Of a stretch of 64,000 bases of DNA, positions 33,836-46,810 are shown piece after piece. Within the stretch, counting starts at the first letter, position 1. The number at the start of each line of letters is the position of its first letter. The position numbers were made by a program, and so were the translations under genes. Location: contig NC_134120.1 in assembly GCF_040939455.1 (NCBI RefSeq), positions 55,815,001 through 55,879,000 of the forward strand, in the 5' to 3' direction. Below the pieces are notes generated by a model. It was given only the letters and a program-made list of their open reading frames with translations. It was not told the origin of the DNA and searched no databases. This DNA comes from Microcebus murinus (taxonomy: Eukaryota > Chordata > Mammalia > Primates > Cheirogaleidae).

Positions 33836-34594
33836 GTATATACGCACATAAAGCTCTATAGGGACATAGGTAAGGGAGAAATTAATGCTGATGGAGAAAT
33901 TAGGGGCTTATTGGACTTCCACATAGTCTTTGGAACCAGATCTGATTGTTTCCTTTAGTCAAATTCACTCAAACATGCCAGCATTTATATAAACATCAGT
34001 GCTTTTCTCAGTGATTCTGTGGGATTCCTAAAATGCACATCTATTTAGTCTAAGATGAAACATTGGTTATAGGATGAAAAAAATTAAACATGCATTCCTC
34101 AGCTCTCAGACCTCAACCACAAACTGAAATCCCAAAAAGAGTCATTAAATCACAATGCGTGCTTAAAATAACAAATTTGAAATTAAAAGAAAAAAATGTT
34201 GTAAGGCATTAAGTTTCAAAATGATATCTGACAGTAATCCCTTCTGAACTTGGGTCTGGACATCATTTGGGGCCTCTGAAAACATCACGGGAGAGACTGG
34301 CAGGGTGTCCCAGGAAGGAACATGGACGGGCCTTGCTGAGTGGGAGTTTAGACAGTCGAGGTGCTTGGTGCTCTTGAGGGATCCGGTGTTCCTAGCAGAT
34401 GTTTGTGTGTGGACGTCGGAGTCCAGAATCAGCTTTAAAACCTCATAGACAACCCTTGCTTTCTTTTCTTAAAGATGCTGAGAAAGTAGAGGAACAGATA
34501 TAAGTGGGTTCACCTGGGCCTGTGAAGATGACATTTTGGATCCAGGAAGGACAAACCAGGTGCCCTTCTTGGAAGGACAGAGCAGTCCTTGGAG
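33836..34594. other. Unique sequence, nothing recognised
   Basis: No gene or repeat I can name. Confidence 0.5.
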
Positions 34595-34665
34595 CAGTGG
34601 CTCTCAATTCCTCAAAGAGGACATGTGCGTATCAACGTCACCTGGAAGCCTCTTACAAACTTCCA
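34595..34665 (+). repeat. MER5-like hAT terminus (weak)
   Basis: 'gagcagtggctctcaattcc...gtatcaacgtcacctggaagcctcttacaa' resembles the MER5/Charlie terminal pattern (cagtggttctcaacc ... catcacctggggagcttttaaaa). The distal half is not recognisable. Confidence 0.45.
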
Positions 34666-36947
34666 CCCTCTGTCCCTCTGGAGAGATGGGGACTTTCTGG
34701 TCTGTTTCAGCTTTTCACTGAGAACCCCTGCCTCGGGGATGCCAGCTGGGCTGTGGCACCACGTCTGCAGGGGAGGAGAAACAGCCACTAGAGTATGCAA
34801 AGCTTCAGCCTCATCTACCCCAACCTGCCACTGACCAGAGCCAGAGGACGGGATACATTTTCATAGCCTTCCAGTAATGATACTGTAGCCAAAAATAATT
34901 ACCTTCTGACTTTAATTGGTGGCTGGGTACTTACAATCTCTCAGAGGAAATCCAAAAAAATATTGCAAGGTGAGGGGGTGTTGGCACCTTGTACCTGGCC
35001 TGGTCCAAGGTCAAGTCAGGGCAGCCAGGGTTGAGGGGGTGGTGATAGAAGTAGAAACCAAGTCTTAAAAGGAATGCTTAGAGAATGAGATGTTTGCTGG
35101 AGGCAAAAAACAAAGGATGGATGACAGGGCTTCCTGCAAATGTTTACAGCACTATTGTGGGGAAAAGGGAGCAGCTTTGTTTTGCTTGGCTCCAGAGGAT
35201 AGAATTAGAACAGATAGGAAGAGGTTATAAAGATCCAGACTTTGCATCGACATAAAACGAACATCTTAACAGAGTTGTTCAGGAAAGCAATGGTCACCCT
35301 CTAGGGAGGGAGGGGTCCCGTCTTTGAACTTGTTTGAGAAGAGCTGGTGAGCACCTGCGGGATCTCAGAGGAGGCACTTCTGAGCTGGTTCAGTTGAAGC
35401 AGATGACCTCCAAGGTTCTTTCTAAGAGGTGCACTTGATGTTTAGAAAATAGCCATAAAGAACCACGGTGGCTTCCTGTGCTGATTCTCTGGGTGAGAGG
35501 AGCAAGGGGGTTGATTTGTCCATTTGTCTGCAGGATGAGTTCTTTCTGAGTTGTCAAGTGGGAATGCTGTAAACATTCTCCTATTCTGTTCTATATTTGT
35601 ACAAACAAATGTGTTTTCATGGAAACTAATGTAAATATGTGCTTACTAATGCATGCACTCTACCCAAGCACTGACTAACGGAGACTTGACTTCCTTTTTC
35701 AACTCAAATATCTAAGCCCAGTTGTTTTAACCATTAATCAACTAAGAAAAAAAAATTCCACATTTGCCTTTATTCTTAACTATAGAAATTACTGTTAACA
35801 AAGCCAAAGCCATGGCACCTTCCAGACAAGGAGGGAGACAGACGTAGTCAGAGATGTAACAGTGTGTCGAGAGCCCAGAACAGTGGAGGCCATTGTTTAA
35901 CAGAAAAGCCCCAAGTGGCACCATCCTACAGCATAAACATGGACGGCCAGCACTTGTCCCTCTAAGAGTCACACGACCGCTCAGAAGGTTTGGTCATTGT
36001 TAAGACAATAGGCACATCAGTCATATGGGAGGCAAGGGTGACCATAAGGTCATTTTTACCAGATGATACCTCAATATCCAAAAGTAAATGGAGCAGGAAA
36101 CAATTTATCCAACAGTCAAAATGCCAGAAGCATCCATACACCAGGGTCATTTTACAGGAATTGAAAAATGAGCAGTAATTTTAGAATTTGCACCACCATG
36201 GCAGTGGAAGGATAATGTGCTATGGTCGATGGGCTGGAGATGTCCTAATCCGTGGGCTGCAAATGACCTGTTACCGGGGAGTTACCCAGGTACCACCGCG
36301 TAAGCGAGTGATGGAGACACACTGAGGTGCATGCTAGCAGAGCAGGAGTGGCTCCCTCCATTGAACTGCTTCCTGGGGTGAGAATTTTATTCTGTTCATC
36401 AAACAAAGATCATTTCCTACTGAGCTGAAGAGATGCTCCACATAAATGCAGAAAAGTAGAAATCTGAAATGGAAAATTGTCACTAGATCAAGCATATAAT
36501 ACTGGCAGATCTTTTCTAAAGAGAAACTCATTTTCCACATACTTTATGACAGATCCTGATGATAAGAGATCCTGCCAAATGCTCTGCTGCTCATCATCAA
36601 GATTTCTAGGAAATAATATTTCCATGCAGCATCTTCAATTTGATGTTGTTTTTGGGGCCACGTCTTAGGAAATAAGGGAGGATCGCAAATTATGACTTTC
36701 GAAGTAGAAACCACAAATGAACCTTTGTCTGTAGACTTGGCATGACAGAGAGTGTGTGCACTGCTCTGGAAAGAACTCTCGACACAGTGGAGGTGGGTTC
36801 AACTTAGGTTCCCCAAGTTACGAGGCAAGGGGACCTAGTCAAACCACTAAACTTCCCAGAGGCTCCACTCCCTCCTCTGCTATGTGAGAGCCACACTTGG
36901 CCCACCCACGCCTGCACAGCCGCAGGGCTCCACACTGCCTGCAGCAC
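34666..36947. other. Unique sequence, no gene recognised
   Basis: About 2.3 kb with balanced composition and no named repeat. Frames under 80 codons overlap on both strands without domain features. Confidence 0.5.
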
Positions 36948-37183
36948 GAAAGCAACAAAGGAGTAGGAAGAGCACTGAACGTGGAGCCACAGAGGAGCTG
37001 GATTCCTGCTCACTGCTCCCTGACTCCTGAGACTGGGAAACTTCTTGATGTCGCCAAGACTTAGGTTTTTCCATTTGTTAAATGGAGATTATAATCCCTA
37101 ACTTTGGGGGAGGTTATGAACATTAAATAAGATTACTTTTAAATGCTCCCAGCAGAGTGAACTGACAATAGAAGGTGCTGAAC
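36948..37183 (+). repeat. MIR SINE, sense
   Basis: Near full-length MIR: 'agagcactgaacgtggagccacagaggagctggattcctgctcactgctcc', 'actgggaaacttcttgatgtcgcc...cttaggtttttccatttgttaaatggagattataatccctaac', 'gaggttatgaacattaaataagatta' and 'agtgaactgacaatagaaggtgct'. Sense on plus. Confidence 0.8.
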
Positions 37184-37378
37184 ACCAACAACACGACAGC
37201 TAACATTTGTCAGGCGCTCGGTGCGTTCCAGGCACTGCGCTAAGTGTTTCACATACATTCTGCCACTTAATCTTCATGACAGCCCTAGGAGGGGTAGTGT
37301 TATGAATTCTACATATTTATGAGGAAATTGAGTATTAGAATAGTCTTGTAATTCACTAAATGTCACACTATTATTGCT
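37184..37378 (-). repeat. MIR SINE, antisense, tail-to-tail with the previous one
   Basis: 'cagctaacatttgtcaggcgctcggtgcgttccaggcactgcgctaagtgtttcacatacattctgccacttaatcttcatgacagccctaggaggggtag' and 'catatttatgaggaaattgag' are the reverse complement of MIR core. It starts within a few bases of the sense MIR that ends at about 37183, so the two form an inverted pair. Confidence 0.85.
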
Positions 37379-37984
37379 TTTTTTAAGGAAGCGCACCAGA
37401 AAATCTTCATCCAAATGAGGATAGCGACTCTAGGAGCTGCTTGACGTGTCCTGGCAGTTGACCCTGTTCCACTCTGGGGACAGCATCAGAGTGAGTTAGC
37501 CACGAAAGAAAATGTCTTGTTACTTTATATTTAGTTTATATTTATATTACTTTATATTTAGTTCTCATTTTTTGCCCCAAAATGTTAGTACCCAGGTTCT
37601 TCACTTACCTTTATCACTAGCCTCAGCTCAAGAACGACTTTATTTTATATCACAAATCTAGACACCATCCAGAAACTTTCCATGACTTTAGGCATTTGAC
37701 AAATCTACTTTAGGGTCTAAATTTTCTCCACAAAGGAAGTTTTGAGCAGAGGAAGCACTGCTGGGCTACACATAAAATTTCTTCAGGTGATTTTGGTTTC
37801 AACAATCTGATTTATTCTCTTAGAATGGCATGTGACACTCTCAGCTCTGGGGCTCCTATTTTCCCAACACAACACTCTCAGCGGCCCCACCCCTGGGGCC
37901 GTCTCCTCTGGCCTGCCATGTGGCTCTTGCATGAGTCATTTCAAACCCTGAAATGAAGCTTTTTCTTTGAGAGGTATGGGTTGT
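37379..37984. other. Unique sequence, nothing recognised
   Basis: No gene or named repeat. There is a short duplication of 'atatttagtttatatttatattactttatatttag' type text at 37525-37562. Confidence 0.5.
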
Positions 37985-38483
37985 TTTTTTAGTTGTATAT
38001 TGTGTATAATATGATGGTTTGATATATTTATTCACAGCGAAATGCTTACTATAGTCAAGCTAACACAGCCATCATCTCACATAGTTACCTTTTTATTTTT
38101 GTGGTGAAAGTACCTAAAGTCTACTCTCTTAGCAAAGTTCTAGTATACAATAGAATATTATTAACTGCAGTCCTCATGCTGCATGTTAGAACTCTGGACT
38201 TATTTTTCCTACATTATTGCAAGTTTATACCCTTGGACTTCCAACTTCCCATTCCCCCCTCCCACTCTGGTAGCCATTGTTTTACTCTCTGTTTCTATGT
38301 ATTTGAGGTTTTTTCGCTTTGTTTTATTAGATTCCACATATAGGGAGATCATGCAGCATTTGTCTTTCTGTGCCTGGCTCATTTCACTTAGCGTAATGTC
38401 CCCCAAGTTCACCCATGTTGTCACAAGTGGCAGGATCTCCTGTTTTAAGGTTGAATAATATTCCATTATGTGTGTACATACAT

Positions 38484-38512
38484 ATATGTGTGTGTGTGTG
38501 TGTGTATACACC
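38484..38512 (+). repeat. (TG)n microsatellite inside the old L1
   Basis: 'atatgtgtgtgtgtgtgtgtgtatac' is a simple TG/CA dinucleotide run, likely length-variable. Confidence 0.9.
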
Positions 38513-38637
38513 TATACATGTCACAATTTGTTTATCCATTCATCCACTAGTGGACACTTAGGTGGCTTCCATATCTTGGCTGTATGAATAGCGCTGCAGT
38601 GAACATGGGGGTGCAGATATCTTTAGACGGTTGTGAT

Positions 38638-38964
<327 letters not shown>

Positions 38965-40042
38965 GAATGTACACCCAGAAGATGAATCACTGGATCATAT
39001 GATAATTCTACTTTTAATTTTCTTATTACCTTGATATTGTTTTCCACAGTGGCTGCACTAATCCACATCCCATCAACAGTACATAAGAGTTCCCTTTTCT
39101 CCACAACCCTCACCAATACTTACCTCTTGTCTTTTTGATAAAAGCCATGCTAACAGGTGTGAGGTCATATGTCATGGTAGCTTTGATTTGCATTTCCCTA
39201 ATGATTAACAATGTTTTTCATATACCTGTAGGCCATTTTTATGTCTTCTTTGGAGGAATGTCTATTTAGCTCCTTTTCCCATGTTTTAACTGGGTTATTT
39301 GTACTTTTGCTATTGAGTTTGAGTTCCTGATATATTTTGGCTCTTAACCCCTTATCTGATATATGTTCACAAATATTTTTTCCCAATCCATTGACCCTTC
39401 ATTTTGTTGACTATTTCCCTTGCTCTGAAGAAGCCTTTTAGTTTGGTGCAATCTCACTTGTCTATTTTTGCTTTCGTTGCCTGTACTTTTGGTGAGATAT
39501 CCAAAATATCCTTGCCAAGGCTAATAATGATATCAAGGCGTTTTCCCCCTATGTTTTCTTCTAGGAGTTTTGTAGTCTTATGTTTAGATTTTTGTGTGTG
39601 GTGTTAGATAAAGGTCCAGTTTCATTGTTCTGCATGTGGATATTCAGTTTTCCCAACACCATTTATTAGAGAGACTATTCTTTCTCCATTGTGTCTTCTT
39701 GGTAGCCTCCTTGAAAATTGGTTAACTGTATGTGCGTGGATTGCTTTCTGGGCTCTCTATCTGTTCCATTTGTCTATGTACCATTTTTATGCCAATATTA
39801 TACTGTTTTGATTACTGTGTCTTTGTAATATAATTTGAAATCAGGAAGTGTGATGCCTCTGACTTCATTTTTCTTTCTCAAGACTCAGGGTCTTTTGTGG
39901 TTCCATATCAATTCTATAATTTCTTTTTTTCAATTTCTGTGAAAAACATCATTGAATAGGGATAGCATTGAATATATATATCACTTTGAGTAGCATGGAC
40001 ATTTTAACAATATTAATTCTTCTAATCATGAACATGGGCTAT

Positions 40043-40309
40043 CTTGAAGCTGATGGAGCTTCAGTTTCACAACTCCTCATTTCCAGGAGCCCCTTGGAAA
40101 ACCCAAGAAAGAGTTGTAGCAACTTCGTGTTCTTCCCCTTTGGAAGGTCCTCAACACTTAGAGTGTAGCCTGAGCAGACTGTCTGTTTTCCTTTCCTTCT
40201 CCTACCCAAAGCTGGCTACTTCCGGCCCTGGGACATGTGCAAATTCATTATGCGCTGGAGAGCTGTGCTGCACTTTCTCCACCACAGCTGTACCTGCTAT
40301 TGTCACAGG
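40043..40309. other. Unique sequence
   Basis: Nothing recognised. The plus-strand frames here (66 and 113 codons) overlap in different phases and lack domains. Confidence 0.5.
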
Positions 40310-40410
40310 GGTTTTCAGTTTACAGAGCTCTTTCAATAGTATTGTTTCACTTGATACTCCTACCAATTCTGCAAAGGAGGTTTAACAGGTATTAGAATCA
40401 CATAAACATA
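40310..40410 (-). repeat. MIR-like fragment, antisense (weak)
   Basis: 'tcacttgatactcctaccaattctgcaaaggaggtttaacaggtatta' resembles antisense MIR ('tcatttaatcctcacaacaaccctatgaggtaggtatta'). Confidence 0.5.
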
Positions 40411-40429
40411 TTAGGTGAGGCCAAATGGT

Positions 40430-40620
40430 TTAATATTTAAGACCTGGGATTTGACATTATTCAGACAATTATAGGTTCCTCTTCCTGCTGGCTTTCTCTC
40501 CCTTCTCTGAGCCTTACTATTTTCAAAAATCAAATGGCGATACTAATGGCATCCGCCTCAGGATCTGTGTGGATTAATTGAAATATGGCTCAGAGAGGTG
40601 AACACAATGCCTAGGCTACC
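40430..40620 (+). repeat. MIR-like fragment, sense (weak)
   Basis: 'gacctgggatttgacattattcagac', 'ctgagccttactattttcaaaaatcaaatggcgatactaatggcatccgcctcaggatctgtgtggattaattgaaatatg' and 'caatgcctaggc' follow MIR order, but strongly diverged. Confidence 0.55.
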
Positions 40621-40829
40621 CAGTTATTAAACAACAAGTCTCCTGCATCATGGCCCATGCTCTGTCCGGGGCACCCTGCTCTCTCTTCTGTCCTGCCCAC
40701 TTCTTCCAGTGATGAGAAGGAGAAGACACAGGAGCAGTTGGCTACTTGCTTCGGGCCATGGCAAGAGTTCAGCGTGACTACCCTAACATCACAGGCTGGC
40801 AGTGGCGTTGAGTGGTGCTGGCAATCCAG

Positions 40830-41040
40830 CTCTCAAGTCACCTTCCTGGACTCCAACCGCAGCTCACCCTTTACTGTGAAAATCATGACCTTGGTGCATT
40901 CCCTTCCCCAGCTCCCTCACCTATAAAATAGAGACCATAAAAATACTCAATGCAAAGTTTTGTTGGGAGTATTAAATGAGTGACTGCATGTAGGATGATT
41001 ACAGAAGCACCCAGCCAGTGAGAGCTATTGTTATTATTGG
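40830..41040 (+). repeat. MIR SINE, sense
   Basis: 'ctcaagtcaccttcctggactccaaccgcagctcaccctttactgtgaaaatcatgaccttggtgcattcccttccccagctccctcacctataaaatagagaccataaaaatac' then 'gggagtattaaatgagtgactgcatgtagga' and 'agcacccagccagtgagagctattgttattatt' match sense MIR in order. Confidence 0.7.
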
Positions 41041-43145
41041 CCAGAGTCCACCTTCCCCAGGGGTCCGCTGTCAGTGGTCTTCTGTGCTGACCTGCCCCTT
41101 TGTTTGAATCTGCCTCCAGGCCATCTTTTGTTAATTTTTTTTTTTATGATATCCTCTTTAGGAGATTCCAGAATCTAAGGGGGAGGGAAAGCATAAAATA
41201 TATTACATAAGGGGAAGGAGGGAGCAACTAATCCTAACTCATCATACTTAAAAGATATTTGTCACAAACATGGCCAGCAGCACCCATGCAGTGGCTGCAG
41301 TCACTAATGGGTCCCATCAGCCGTCAGCCACAGCCCCACACCCTCCTACCAGGCCAGCCTCGCCGCGCCACCTTGCCACGGCTGGTGTTTGTGAGCTCCG
41401 CGAACAGGGGTCCGCTGAGGGCCACTGAGGCCCTGGACTCAGGCTTTCTCAGCCTCTGGTCGTGAAGGACTCAGGCTCTCACACACCCAGGCTGCCTCGC
41501 CTTACCCAGTGCCAACTCCTGGCCCAAACCTGGGGTCTAGAGCAGCAGGTGAAGTGTGCCGAATGGAGCCAGGGCCGCTAGGCTGGGGACTTCTCTCTGG
41601 GTTGTTTCAGAGGCGTCTTTTGCACTCCTACCTGAGGCAGCCAACCGTCGCGGAAGTTGTCCCAGTTATGTAGGTCTCCTCTTAAAAGCTCTCCGTGTGT
41701 CTCTTGCCATCCATAAATATATTCTTAAATATAAATTAACTAAACGAGTCTCAATTTAAATGAACTTGTTAATACAATTTATTTTATATAGCTATTTTTA
41801 ATGTAAGTAATTTAATATTGCTGATTTTATTATGCAGGAGGGTGGTGGTTGTGCCTTTTTATTATGTGCATGTTTTTATTTTTCTTTAAATGCACTCCCA
41901 ATTAAATGACTAGCAGATTGTTAGTCACAGCCCTATAAAGAATCCCTACATATTTTTATGAATGTGGATAGTAAACCAAGTTCTCAAGTACAGATTCCTA
42001 GTCTTGCTGAAGGTCTTCATTTCTGACTACTTGCAGTTATCAATAGCACATGCTCCTTTGTTAGTATGTCCCCCCTCACACTCTCAGGGACCTGAACTCC
42101 CTGAAATGGGAATCGCTCCTAATTAGAGAGTAAAGATCTCCCTCCCTTGCTCTCAAAAGAGTGAAATAAATAGGAGAGAGAACTCTTTCTCTCTGAAAAA
42201 CTTTCCAAAGCCTGAGTCTGACGAACGCAATCTAACACGTAAGAAGAGTCTCTGCAAAATCACTTGGAAACAGCTTCTATCTCCAGAGCAGCTTGTAAAA
42301 TGGGGGGTAGGGGCATCGGAGTAAAATGTGGAGACAACCAGAGCCCAGGAGAACTTGACCCCTGAAGAATGAGATTGTTAAGAAAGCTACTTAACAAAAA
42401 GGCAGGGGTTCTAATGCCACTTGGACAGTGTCACGGTTTTTCCCAGAACCACTGTCTTTGAAAGACAAGGTTGATAGTGAAACACACAGACCCACCTTGC
42501 CTGATTGATATTCCATGTTCTTGGAGATTCCTTCACAGTAATTGCATCTGTTTAGAGTTGTTCCCTCTCTTTTCACCAGGAAATCCTTGGTAACATTTGC
42601 CCTGCGTTGGAAATCCACAATCAGCACTTTCTTGAAGGATCCAGATAATTAGCCTCCTAGGTAATTTATTCAGTCTCTCTCTATTTTGTCTATGTTGTTT
42701 GAAATATAATAATCTGAAATACATTTTGCAATCACCTTGCCCCTAGCAACCATTTTACTTTGGAGTGATTCATCAGGGATTGAGATCATTGTACCTTTTT
42801 AATGGCATGACTAGAAGTTCCAGCCAGCAGGTTCCAACCAACAAGCTCTACAAAGGAAGTCATAATTTGCTTTATTGCTAAACACTGAAAGTTCAGACAT
42901 AATCTTTAATTCCTAGTAGCAGAATCATGGCACAGACATCCCTCCAGGCCACTTCCAATGTCTTTGTCACTGAGGTTCTCCCCAGGTAGTCTCCCTGGAA
43001 GCTCCGGCTGAGGTCCTGCGGGTCTTGGTCTTCAGGCCTCTGCACTGCTATTTCTTTCCTCCAATACTCACTGAACAAGGTTCTATATTAATACATGCTA
43101 TCTACTCTTTCCTTCTTATTTTTAAAAGTACTTAATATCAAGTTT
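41041..43145. other. Unique sequence, no gene recognised
   Basis: GC-rich at 41260-41560, then AT-rich. No domain-bearing frame, RNA gene or named repeat. Confidence 0.5.
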
Positions 43146-43235
43146 AGCTATCTGTTGGTGAACACCTGCCACCTGCCAAGCACGCTGCAGATATTTGAAC
43201 ACTCATTGTCTCACCCCCATTGTGCACAGGCAAGC
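43146..43235 (-). repeat. MIR-like fragment, antisense (weak)
   Basis: 'gctatctgttggtgaacacctgccacctgccaagcacgctgcagatatttgaacactcattgtctcacccc' resembles antisense MIR. A further antisense MIR phrase, 'agttttagagatggaaaaatgaagggttcagtaacttgcctaggaacacaca', lies at 43449-43500, so both may be parts of one MIR opened by unrelated sequence. Confidence 0.5.
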
Positions 43236-43445
43236 GGGCCCCCTTTCTGGATAAGACTGATGGGCGCAGACGTGCCACCTCCCTGTCTTCCTCTCCTCTC
43301 TTCGTGCCTTTGCACTCCTCGCCTCTGTCTAGTTGCTTCTCCTAGTTACCCCGTCCCTCTCCTCTTCCCCGTCTGGCAGAGGTGGCAGCCTTCTAGTTTC
43401 CTATGTTATGATTCTGCGGTATGTTTGGGCAAGTGCTACGTTGTC

Positions 43446-43545
43446 TAGTTTTAGAGATGGAAAAATGAAGGGTTCAGTAACTTGCCTAGGAACACACATA
43501 TTAGTCCTCAATGGATATGGAACTATCTAGTCTCTTGGTTCCCAT
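43446..43545 (-). repeat. MIR fragment, antisense
   Basis: 'agagatggaaaaatgaagggttcagtaacttgcctaggaacacacatattag' is the antisense MIR 'acagatgaggaaactgaggctcagagaggttaagtaacttgcctaaggtcacacagctag'. Confidence 0.6.
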
Positions 43546-44789
43546 TTAAATATTCTTTTCAAAAGTGAATCCTTAAAACTTCATTGCTCCACAGAAGACG
43601 GGGCTGCAGAAACGTGGAGTGCTGTGTGCAGTCAGACCCTGGCGCCTGCTGTCGTGGAACGGTGAAAGCCTTGCCTGACTCCTGACTCCTGACTCCTAGG
43701 GCGAAGGAAGAACCTGATGCCCTTGGGGATGGCATGTGAGGGGAAGAGAGGCAGAGGCGGAAAGTCTGTGTCAGCAGTTTTGCAGAAGGCGTGTCGCATC
43801 TGGAGCCCTGCGCAGCCTCTCACTGCTCAGAAGATGCAGCCACAATTGTGGAACCCTGAGCACTGGAGCCGTAAGTGACCGTCCAGACCCCCACGTCCAG
43901 CCCGAGTCCTCCAGACAACATCTTTGGTGCTTTGTGAGGTCCTCTAGAAAGCAGAGCCAGAGGCGAGGCCTCAAGCACTAACCCTTTACTTGGGAGGGCC
44001 AAACCCAGAGACGCAGGTGACGAAATAAGAGGAAACAAGACCAGGGACTCTGAGGAGCCACACAGTGGCTCACCACAGCCACAAGGGAGCACAGCAGTGG
44101 CGCGCCATGAGTGTCCACAGGGCGCAGAGCATTTCTCCTGAAACGCTGCTGAAAGCAAGGATTTCTTTGGGGATATTCACAGATGGAAGAAGGAAGGGGA
44201 ATTTGTCTGCCCAGCTGTATCCTGGTTCTCCTTGATCGAGGTTCACTGGGTGGGAAGATGCTTCCCAGTGGCAACGCCAGCTCCTCAGTGATGCTCTGTG
44301 TCACGTGGGATTGCATTCGTTCAAGTCTGGAAGTGGAGTGGCGATTTGACACACCTCGGCTTGGCAGTTGGGCATATGGGCCCCAGGGCCCCCAGGATTC
44401 TCCTCTGACACCAGTCTGCTCAGGGAGCTTGGAAGAAAAGGTGGCAGTGGTGGTGCAATCCAGGAGAGGCAGTGTCCTTGGACAGAAGGAGGGAGTTAAG
44501 GGCCTCTGAGAAGGTGCACAGGGTTTAGGTCCAAAACATCCACTAAGTCGTTGTTCAGCAACTAAGCTACATCTCCAAGGGTGAGTAACTCATTGCTTCG
44601 TCAGATAGTCTCTTTTTTTATTAGCAAAAGTCTCTCTGTGATCCATAAGAGATTTAGCATTGTACCCTAATAAGCATCCATCCTGGAACCATGCAGAACA
44701 ATTTTAATCCATAAGCCACACGACAGTTCTTTTGTTTGTTTGGACTTTGGGGGCAGAGTTTTGAGTTCTCATGGTATCACTGGCCTGCA
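43546..44789. other. Unique sequence; 7-bp tandem repeat at 43674
   Basis: Three copies of cctgact occur at 43674-43694. Overlapping antisense frames of 112 and 124 codons (44158-43820, 44352-43978) have no domain. No gene is called. Confidence 0.5.
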
Positions 44790-46810
44790 TAGTGTCTCAT
44801 TTCATTTCCATTATAAGGTGTTTTATATGTATCTGATTATTTTTATGTGTCCTTATTTAAAAAGGATGATCTTTTGTGTGCATACATTTTTAGCTTACAC
44901 AAAGGGATTGTGCTATACATCTCACGGTGTTTCTTGCTTTTTTGACTCGGCGCTGTTTTTAATACGTACCCATGTTGCTGTACTTGTCCATTCACCTAGG
45001 CAGTCACCACGTATTTTGTCTCTTATTACTATGCAAAAAAATATTGTCATGCATGTCATTTTGTAGAACTGTGTAAGAATATTTGGGATTGCTGAGTCAT
45101 TGGGTATAAATATACTTAGGTTGACTAAGTACTTCCAGATTGATCTCCAAAGTGGCTGTCCTGGCTATATTCCCACCAATAACACAAGAGGTTTCTATAT
45201 TCCTACATCTCTACCAACATTTGCACTTTCCCACTTTTTCAATCGATGCTTCTCATTTAAGTGCAAAGTGAAGTCTTATGATCACTTCAGTTCATGGTTT
45301 CTTAATCAGTAATAATTTTGAATATCTTTTTATATGTTTGGCCTCTTCCTTGAATTAATTACTTGCTTACATCATTTGCCCATTTTTCTATTGGGTTCAG
45401 TCTTTTACTTATTTTTGGCAGATTCCTGGTGAGCACAGATATCAGTTTCTTTTTAGTTTATTCATTGCAATTATCTCCTCTCATCCTCTGACAACTGTTT
45501 GTTTTGTCTGTGGAGTCCTTTGTTGGCATACATCTTTAATTTTAATAGAGTCATTGTGCTTTTTGCTTTTAAGGTTATGCTCCGTTTTACTTTGTTTCAT
45601 TTCATGTCTGATGGGTAACAAGATTTGAGGGAGGCACATCTTGCACAATGGCATGAAAACCCAATCATTGCGCTTGTGAACTACGAAGCATCTAAGGTTA
45701 TGTTTGATGATCCCTTCCCCCTCAGTAATCCATATCTCCTACACTATTTGATTATTTTATAGTTTATGCCTCCATTTTTAGGTCTTTTGCCCACCTTTGT
45801 AAATGATTTTGGGTAAGAATTCAGTTTTATTTTTCTCCATAAAAAAGCCGCTCAGTGATATGCTGAAGCAGCTTAGACTGGGTGACAAGAGCTGATTGTT
45901 AAATGTTGAGGAATTTGCAATTATCAGTAGTTTTAAATCAACCATCATGGGAGTTTTTATACTATGGAAATCAGCAAATGCTATAAATCAGGTCTTTTTT
46001 CTTCCCCCTTTGGAGAACTGGTTTACCAGTACACCACTAAAGTGATCTACTTAATCATCCTTTCTCTGTTGAGCTATACTCCTCCCTTTATTATAGATTA
46101 ATGTCCTGCATATACAAGGATCTTGTCTGGGGTCCTCTGTGCCATTTAATTGGCCTACTTGTCTGTTCTTGACCAGGGCCATATTGCTTTGATTACTATG
46201 TCTTTGAAGCTTATCTTAATAGCTCCTAGAACAAGATCTCACTCTGTGCTCCTATTTTTTAAAGTTGACTTAACTCTTCACAGACCATTAAATATTAGAA
46301 TATTATGTCGATACATTTTAGAATAAGTTTTAAAAAATGTATCTGGCATTTGATTGATGATGTGTTGAAATTATGGAATGATGTTGGGAGAATTAATATC
46401 TTCAAAAAATTAGTCAATCTATCCAAGAACATAGTTAACTCTCTATTTATTCAGATTCTGTTTTACAAAGTTGAATTAAGTTTTAACATGTTTTCCAAAC
46501 AGCTTTTATTCATTATTTGTTAATTCCTGATGTTTTACAGATAATGTTGCCATTGTGAGTGGAATTTTTTAAATAATGTTTTCTAGTTAACTGTTGATCA
46601 CCTTGAAAAATGCTATTGATTTTTGAAATTTGAACTTTTGAAGTTTGCTATCTTATTGTCTTCTGAGTATTGTTGAATTTTCTATGATCATAGTGTCTTA
46701 AAATACTGATAGGTTTATCTCTTTCTTTTCAATCTTCACACTGCTTTTTCTTTCTTTCTTGATGGCCAGCATTACACTACCACATTAAGCTGTAGCAATG
46801 ATAATAAGCA
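44790..46810 (-). mobile_element. Old L1 (L1M-type), antisense, 3' end to reverse-transcriptase region
   Basis: Plus-strand text follows antisense L1 order with many small changes: 'tgctgagtcattgggtataaatat', 'cttccagattgatctccaaagtggctgtcc', 'cccaccaataacacaagag', 'catttgcccatttttctattgggttcag', 'gattactatgtctttgaagct', 'catttgattgatgatgtgttgaaattatgg', 'gaattttttaaataatgttttctagttaactg', ending 'gatggccagcattacactaccacattaagc' near 46795. Ends are approximate and no protein frame survives. Confidence 0.7.
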
